Shown in pieces: positions 62,101-64,000 of a DNA stretch of 64,000 nucleotides. This DNA is from Nectonema munidae (Eukaryota > Nematomorpha > Nectonematoida > Nectonematidae): the NCBI GenBank assembly GCA_030549495.1, contig JAUIRK010001039.1, positions 1 through 64,000 of the forward strand, given 5' to 3'. A program made the position numbers and the translations under genes. Under the pieces are notes generated by a model, which saw only the letters and a program-made list of their open reading frames with translations, did no database searches and was not told the origin of the DNA. Every line of letters starts with the position of its first letter. The stretch's first letter is position 1.

Positions 62101-64000
62101 GGAATGCTTTTGAGCAAATATAATTCAAAAAAAGTCCAACGGGTAATTTGATTCTCAGATATTTTAGTTAAAACTTGGAATCGCATCTAATGAATCAAAA
62201 TGAGAAAGATTACCTGGCTATTCCATCCGCTGAACCATCTCCACGAATACCACAAAAAAGGCAAAGCCGGGAATCTTGGTCGAGCTTTGAGTCAGAATTA
62301 TCTTGAACATTTAAATCGCGAGATGAAGAGAGGCTGGATGAGATTCTGCTTGTAGTATCATTGTTCGAGTTATGATTTTCGAAAGCAGGCGGGTCAAGGC
62401 GGTTGCTTTCATCTTTGCCCGCATCTTCAGAGCTGGCTTTGCTGACGCACACCTCGTAGTGATGACTAGAGGAGCTGTTTCGTTTCAAACTCTTGAACAA
62501 CTTCAGTCTGTTGATGGAGAAGGAGAGAGGAACGTTGTGCTTCTGATTGTGGAGCGCCTTCTTGATTTCCTCGACATTCTCTTCGCGGTTCAGGACATTG
62601 CCGGCGTGCTTCGGGGTCCAAAACTTGTAGCGTTTGCCTTTCCACTTCTTGCTCAACTCTATCTGCTCCTGCTCACTCAAAATGTATTCGAACTCGCGCT
62701 TGCGTCCGTTGCTTTGAAACGCTGAGGACGAGTGCTATTCAAAAAAACATAATCCCAAATACAAGAGAGCTGCTACTCTAAGAAGGATGATGGGTGAGGG
62801 GGTGCTGAACATGTTCTTCTTTGCTCTCAAACCAATTGTTGGCCCGCCTTATTTTGTATGCCTGCATACAACTGTATTTATTGTTGAGTTTTCAGCGTTT
62901 TAACCGGTTATTTGAAGACAAAAATTATCTTTATAGATTATTATTATTATATGTAAAAACCTGCAAAAAGCCAGCAGTAACTTATGGTGGATTTTTGCGG
63001 GTTGACTGAAATTACACTCGTTTATCGCTGCTGCTGCTGCGAAAGTGTAACAAAATTTTACACTTTTCCCTGAGAGTATTTGCTTTTATGGAAATACTCT
63101 CTCAGTTTAAACAAAGCTTTGTTTTGAACTGATAGATTATACTCATATAAAGATAGTATATTCTAGAGGCTAACAAAATAATTATTAATTGATTGGACAA
63201 ACTTGCAAACTGGTGCATAAAAATAAGGATGCAATATAATTCCAAGCTTTCATTTACATTATCTACTAAAAAAGGAAATTTTCAACTTCCACTTTCTTGC
63301 TACTACTAAAAGGACAGCGTTTTCACAATTTTTATTTACCATTTTTTTAGTTTGTTTTGTCAAATAATAATAATCAAAGGATTATGCAGATATAATAATA
63401 TTTTAAGCGCAACGCATTATAACATTATGATTACAATGGCGTCTCAGTCCTTTGCAGAGCTTTTATATATTTAAATAAATGTAGTTAATTCCTTGTTGAA
63501 TTTACGAATCATTATTTGCACCTCGATTCACATCTAATTTGTAAAATAGAAAACCAGAATTCGATATTTCAGAACTTAAATACCATTTGTTAATTATCAG
63601 ATTTTAGCTCTCTTAACTTTTATTCCGTTGGAAACATTTCACAAAGAATGTTCAATTAAAACATTAAAAGCCCTACTTCTTGATCCACCCAATAACACAA
63701 TTTCAAATGACTTAAGTGGGCAGCATTGAACAAGATCACAAAATAGATGTAGTGAAGAAGTAGAACGTACGCCCGCTATCTTTGATTGGGAGTTTGGGGT
63801 GGAGTTGTCTTTATTGAAATCTTGTTGGCAGAAGTGAGCACTGTTCTTATTCTTGAGATTGATTGTAATGACGTACTGCTGATAACACTTTACACTGCAA
63901 AAGACCAAATCTTCATTCATGCGAAGTTGAGTTGTTGTGGTGCTCGCAATGACAACCTTGTTTTCATCTTCTCGAAGCTTGTCCACTTCAAAGGGCAAAT
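46719..64000 (-). CDS. KMT2C/D-like (MLL3/4, Trr) H3K4 methyltransferase, 3' part, ten exons
   Basis: Exons read from high to low: >64000-63771, 62734-62214, 60786-60543, 57973-57858, 56228-56111, 55963-55786, 51968-51698, 49420-49174, 47171-46869 and 46808-46719 (stop TGA). From 62214 on every junction is GT-AG and phase-consistent. Order of domains: extended PHD finger, FYRN, FYRC, Win motif, SET, post-SET, as in KMT2C/D; the wording (GLGLFSAK, WMN end, NPSGSARTQP) fits this branch rather than KMT2A/B. The protein acts in the nucleus as catalytic subunit of a COMPASS-like complex (WDR5, RBBP5, ASH2L, DPY30) that methylates H3K4, chiefly at enhancers. The N-terminal part lies outside the window. 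Introns range from 60 nt to about 4 kb and are full of transposons. The first junction (63771 to 62734) is phase-compatible but less certain. Divergence from textbook orthologues is considerable. Confidence 0.92.
47850..48450 (+). pseudogene. Third piggyBac (PGBD-like) remnant, in a KMT2 intron
   Basis: Broken coding on the plus strand, antisense to the host gene, inside the intron 49173-47172. Readable pieces are TVFVYHDADVLDDEEIKQKL (matching the HHDxxIDE...KP block of the family), then RRTKRWPLCFFYNLIDVVAT (the RRWPxxxFYNxxD signature near 48200-48255), and AEFFLNLCEQL near 48325. Stops and frame changes separate them. The N-terminal and first catalytic parts were not found. It differs from PB1 and PB2. 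Confidence 0.75.
48702..48745. repeat. One end of a TTAGTGATGG-type MITE
   Basis: TAGTGATGAGACGATACCAG followed by AAATTTTGTACGATCTC matches the left 40 bp of the MITE at 45384. The other end was not found. Confidence 0.55.
49174..49420 (-). CDS. KMT2C/D-like exon between FYRC and SET
   Basis: Encodes PRFHLKLKSSTSDRPFEVV through to VMVQKSNIQ, joined upstream to YFKK and downstream to GLGLFSAK. In KMT2C/D the same place holds a KRPHTLNS-like stretch, a linker, and VYLARSRIQ before GLGLYAA. The acceptor (CATACGTAG) and donor (CAA/GTAAGG) fit the phases on both sides. The middle (SERKDNNSFISEPLLHEEEG) is an acidic, probably disordered linker. Confidence 0.9.
50690..50911 (-). CDS. Unassigned exon-like open frame in a KMT2 intron
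   Basis: The frame includes KNIPPSVMLDLPCIQRIDVK and FAENRVKCATTQLTRMLLAT and is richer in G+C than the surrounding intron, like genuine exons here. It is not needed for KMT2: the exons on either side join in phase without it. I do not recognise the product. It could be an alternative exon, a fragment of a captured gene, or chance. Confidence 0.22.
   Translation of the reverse strand: MTGKVFLEKTEPKNIPPSVMLDLPCIQRIDVKYALRNDCFLKNSASLGIESLFAENRVKCATTQLTRMLLATH
51060..51130. repeat. pogo/Tigger-like terminus fragment
   Basis: CTGACTACCTCTAATCCGGG and CTAATTCGGACTTTCGTTA follow the pattern of Tigger/pogo ends. No matching opposite end was seen. Confidence 0.35.
51698..51968 (-). CDS. FYRC domain and Win motif exon of the KMT2C/D-like gene
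   Basis: Encodes ACNKLYLQIANLRKSSQSMQ, then FFPQHFKPEAFFGLTIPYIV, ALESLPGVANSHTNYRFKFG and MQMIDLPPAINPSGSARTQP. The FYRC block lines up with FGLT...ESLPGV in KMT2C/D. GSARTQP is the WDR5-interacting (Win) motif with its essential Ala-Arg pair; the usual Glu after it is Gln here. The exon ends AA/GTATGC in phase with the next exon to restore YFKK. Confidence 0.93.
52260..54780 (-). mobile_element. Decayed non-LTR LINE (EN/RT type), interrupted by a hAT
   Basis: Minus-strand pieces of a LINE reverse transcriptase: a region with FEIITNNEIKESIKK then EKLPEDGWVAILSRFIKEN (about 54420-54180), VHMEKAYDKVINGALRKAGV (about 53070-53010, the first catalytic block FxDxEKAYDxV), and a C-terminal RNRLRWMGDVERRNIEN (about 52510-52460). 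The aspartate of the first block is a methionine-context substitution (VHMEKAYD), and many stops separate the pieces. The clade is uncertain: the C-terminal LRWxGHVER pattern is common in RTE/I/Jockey-like LINEs. A hAT element separates the RT pieces. It lies in the intron between the FYRN and FYRC exons. Confidence 0.75.
53200..54167 (-). mobile_element. Internally deleted hAT (SCAND3/GTF2IRD2-like), nested in the LINE
   Basis: Ends are CAGGAGTCGGCAACC at 53200 and, inverted, CAGGGGTCGGCAACC ending at 54167. Flanking octamers (TTCTAACA and TTCAAGCG) match only in half their positions. Minus-strand coding traces near 53700-53560 read EYYSIAIDESTVAVFVRGMT and GRNIFE, the ALDESTDxxxTAQLxIFxRG block of SCAND3/GTF2IRD2-like hAT transposases. 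The element is about 970 bp, far shorter than an autonomous copy. Confidence 0.82.
54785..55030. other. Probable low-quality sequence block
   Basis: The block is made almost wholly of homopolymer runs (GGGTTTCCC, TTTGGGG, CCCCCC, AAAAAAATTTTTT, GGGGGGTTGGG, AAAAAAAAAA, GGGGGGG), quite unlike both flanks. This is the look of the end of a poor sequencing trace or a mis-assembly join, not of a biological repeat. The open frame across it is meaningless. Confidence 0.7.
55786..56228 (-). CDS. FYRN domain exons of the KMT2C/D-like gene
   Basis: Exon 56228-56111 encodes AMKNSDKCVLKVGNLMLKSL then GQIFPDQMENFHNTNFIFS. Exon 55963-55786 encodes IGYKIIRFFWDPSSNSKRKA then YSCYISEFERKPKFIISELD. Joined, they give the FYRN pattern: VGxLxxxxxGQ, FHxxxxIFxxGYxxxRxFWxP, then YxCxIxE. 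The longest open frame over the second exon is in a different, wrong frame; the correct frame was chosen by the domain and by the splice phases. The exon ends G/GTAAAC and the following AG restores GAG. Confidence 0.93.
56229..57857. other. Intron, no feature recognised
   Basis: KMT2C/D-like intron. A phrase GGCCGAA / TCGGCCAAATGTC repeats near 57242, 57628 and 57660 and may be a decayed repeat. Nothing else seen. Confidence 0.4.
57858..57973 (-). CDS. Exon closing the extended PHD and linking to FYRN
   Basis: Encodes STFCPEHSSPGYSISKRLDS then LIALRRIYIDRKVNSQVI. The CPEH supplies the last zinc ligands of the extended PHD finger (CPxH in KMT2C/D), and LRRIYIDR matches FRRVYVxRDE just ahead of FYRN. 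Acceptor TTTCACAG and donor AG/GTATG fit phases 0 and 2. It lies in a short 72-codon frame. Confidence 0.93.
58093..58180 (+). repeat. Hairpin-rich repeat family, shortened copy 3
   Basis: GAAAGTGTAGAATTTTTGTTACA, cited by its core AAGTGTAGAATTTTTG, then GCGATAAACC, a hairpin AAGCCAGCATAAGGCTTTGC, and GGCTTCTACATATGG. These match the right half of the copy at 45664 in order, with the middle shortened. Confidence 0.65.
58181..60279. other. Intron, no feature recognised
   Basis: Long AT-rich intron sequence of the KMT2C/D-like gene. The open frames at 59398-59698 are mutually antisense and carry no motif. Confidence 0.4.
60240..60414. repeat. SINE-like foldback with 44-bp inverted arms
   Basis: Arms 60307-60350 and 60371-60414 are inverted copies with about 80-85 percent identity, separated by 20 bp. 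The left arm continues on the minus strand into GTGTTCGATTCCCAGG, a B-box-like segment, and then CTGATGAAACCCAAAAGGTC, a typical SINE tail. Two tRNA-headed repeat copies arranged head to head would explain it. It lies 130 bp downstream of the extended-PHD exon donor. Confidence 0.68.
60543..62734 (-). CDS. Extended PHD finger exons of the KMT2C/D-like gene
   Basis: Exon 62734-62214 encodes HSSSAFQSNGRKREFEYILS, a basic segment KKWKGKRYKFWTPKHAGN, a Ser-rich linker (SRISSSLSSSRDLN), and ends RLCLFCGIRGDGSADGIA. Exon 60786-60543 continues RLLNVDIDEWVHLNCALWSQ, DVYETLSGSLMNFDIARKKA, LCSHCSTFGATIPCFSTNC and YHLPCAIQEKFTFCEDK. The Arg codon is rebuilt across the junction (AG plus A). The Cys/His spacing is that of the second extended PHD (C2HC pre-PHD plus PHD) of KMT2C/D, a histone-reading module. 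The acceptor at 62735 could instead be 13 nt further in (CCTCAG), so the start of the first exon is not fixed. Confidence 0.92.
60870..62213. other. Intron; possible hAT-like terminus at about 60918
   Basis: CAGTGAATCACAACCTTTTG followed by GACC looks like one end of a hAT MITE, and GTTGGACCGCTCTAAAA at about 61366 may be related; no clear pair. Otherwise AT-rich. Confidence 0.35.
62949..63176 (-). repeat. Hairpin-rich repeat family, full copy 2
   Basis: The reverse complement of the repeat at 45664-45891, including all its self-complementary segments, differing by scattered substitutions. It is in an intron of the KMT2C/D-like gene, opposite in orientation to copy 1, 17 kb away. Confidence 0.85.
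63771..64000 (-). CDS. Most upstream visible KMT2C/D-like exon (cut by window edge)
   Basis: Encodes PFEVDKLREDENKVVIAST, then EDLVFCSVKCYQQYVITINL. The C-x3-C pair (FCSVKCYQQY) resembles the FCS-like segment found ahead of the extended PHD in KMT2C/D as I remember it. The donor at 63770 (GGC/GTACGT) is in phase with 62734; another donor at 63876 (CA/GTACGT) would need an extra exon. The exon continues beyond the window. Confidence 0.6.

Overview
This is AT-rich animal nuclear DNA with very little host coding sequence and a dense layer of DNA transposons. It is eukaryotic because the best gene, a KMT2C/D-type histone methyltransferase, is split into at least ten exons whose GT-AG junctions keep the reading frame from exon to exon. 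Introns of 45-60 nt occur beside introns of several kb. I cannot fix the phylum. The divergence of the host proteins, the tiny introns and the transposon spectrum (Merlin, hAT, piggyBac, Tigger, CACTA/Tnp2-like, a non-LTR LINE, tRNA-derived SINEs) fit a fast-evolving invertebrate. I saw no retrovirus, LTR element or Polinton.

Layout. 1-10 kb: a decayed Merlin transposase, a CACTA-like MITE with a 65-bp tandem array, an intact-looking hAT MITE with a perfect 8-bp target duplication, and a large two-protein transposon of Tnp2-like type at 5.75-9.57 kb. 10-17.8 kb: nothing I can call a gene. 17.9-18.9 kb: an intronless seven-transmembrane receptor (+). 20.2-27.7 kb: a piggyBac element split by a Tigger element, itself interrupted by a Helitron-like tandem-repeat block, so three levels of nesting. 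27.8-30.6 kb: a Tigger/jerky fragment, a hAT MITE and a second piggyBac. 34.1-37.7 kb: two decayed hAT transposons on the minus strand. 40.1-40.6 kb: an unresolved small multi-exon gene candidate (-). 41.7-42.3 kb: HOP2/PSMC3IP (+). 45.4-45.9 kb: a MITE and one copy of a hairpin-rich repeat. 46.7-64.0 kb: the 3' part of the KMT2C/D-like gene (-), with its introns full of transposons.

The host genes do not form a functional unit. KMT2C/D-like would be the catalytic subunit of an H3K4 methyltransferase COMPASS-like complex, HOP2 acts with MND1 in meiotic strand exchange, and the receptor is a membrane protein of unknown ligand. The story here is transposon nesting: most of the long KMT2 introns are accounted for by insertions, including a LINE interrupted by a deleted hAT. 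One 240-bp block at 54.79-55.03 kb looks like poor-quality sequence rather than biology.
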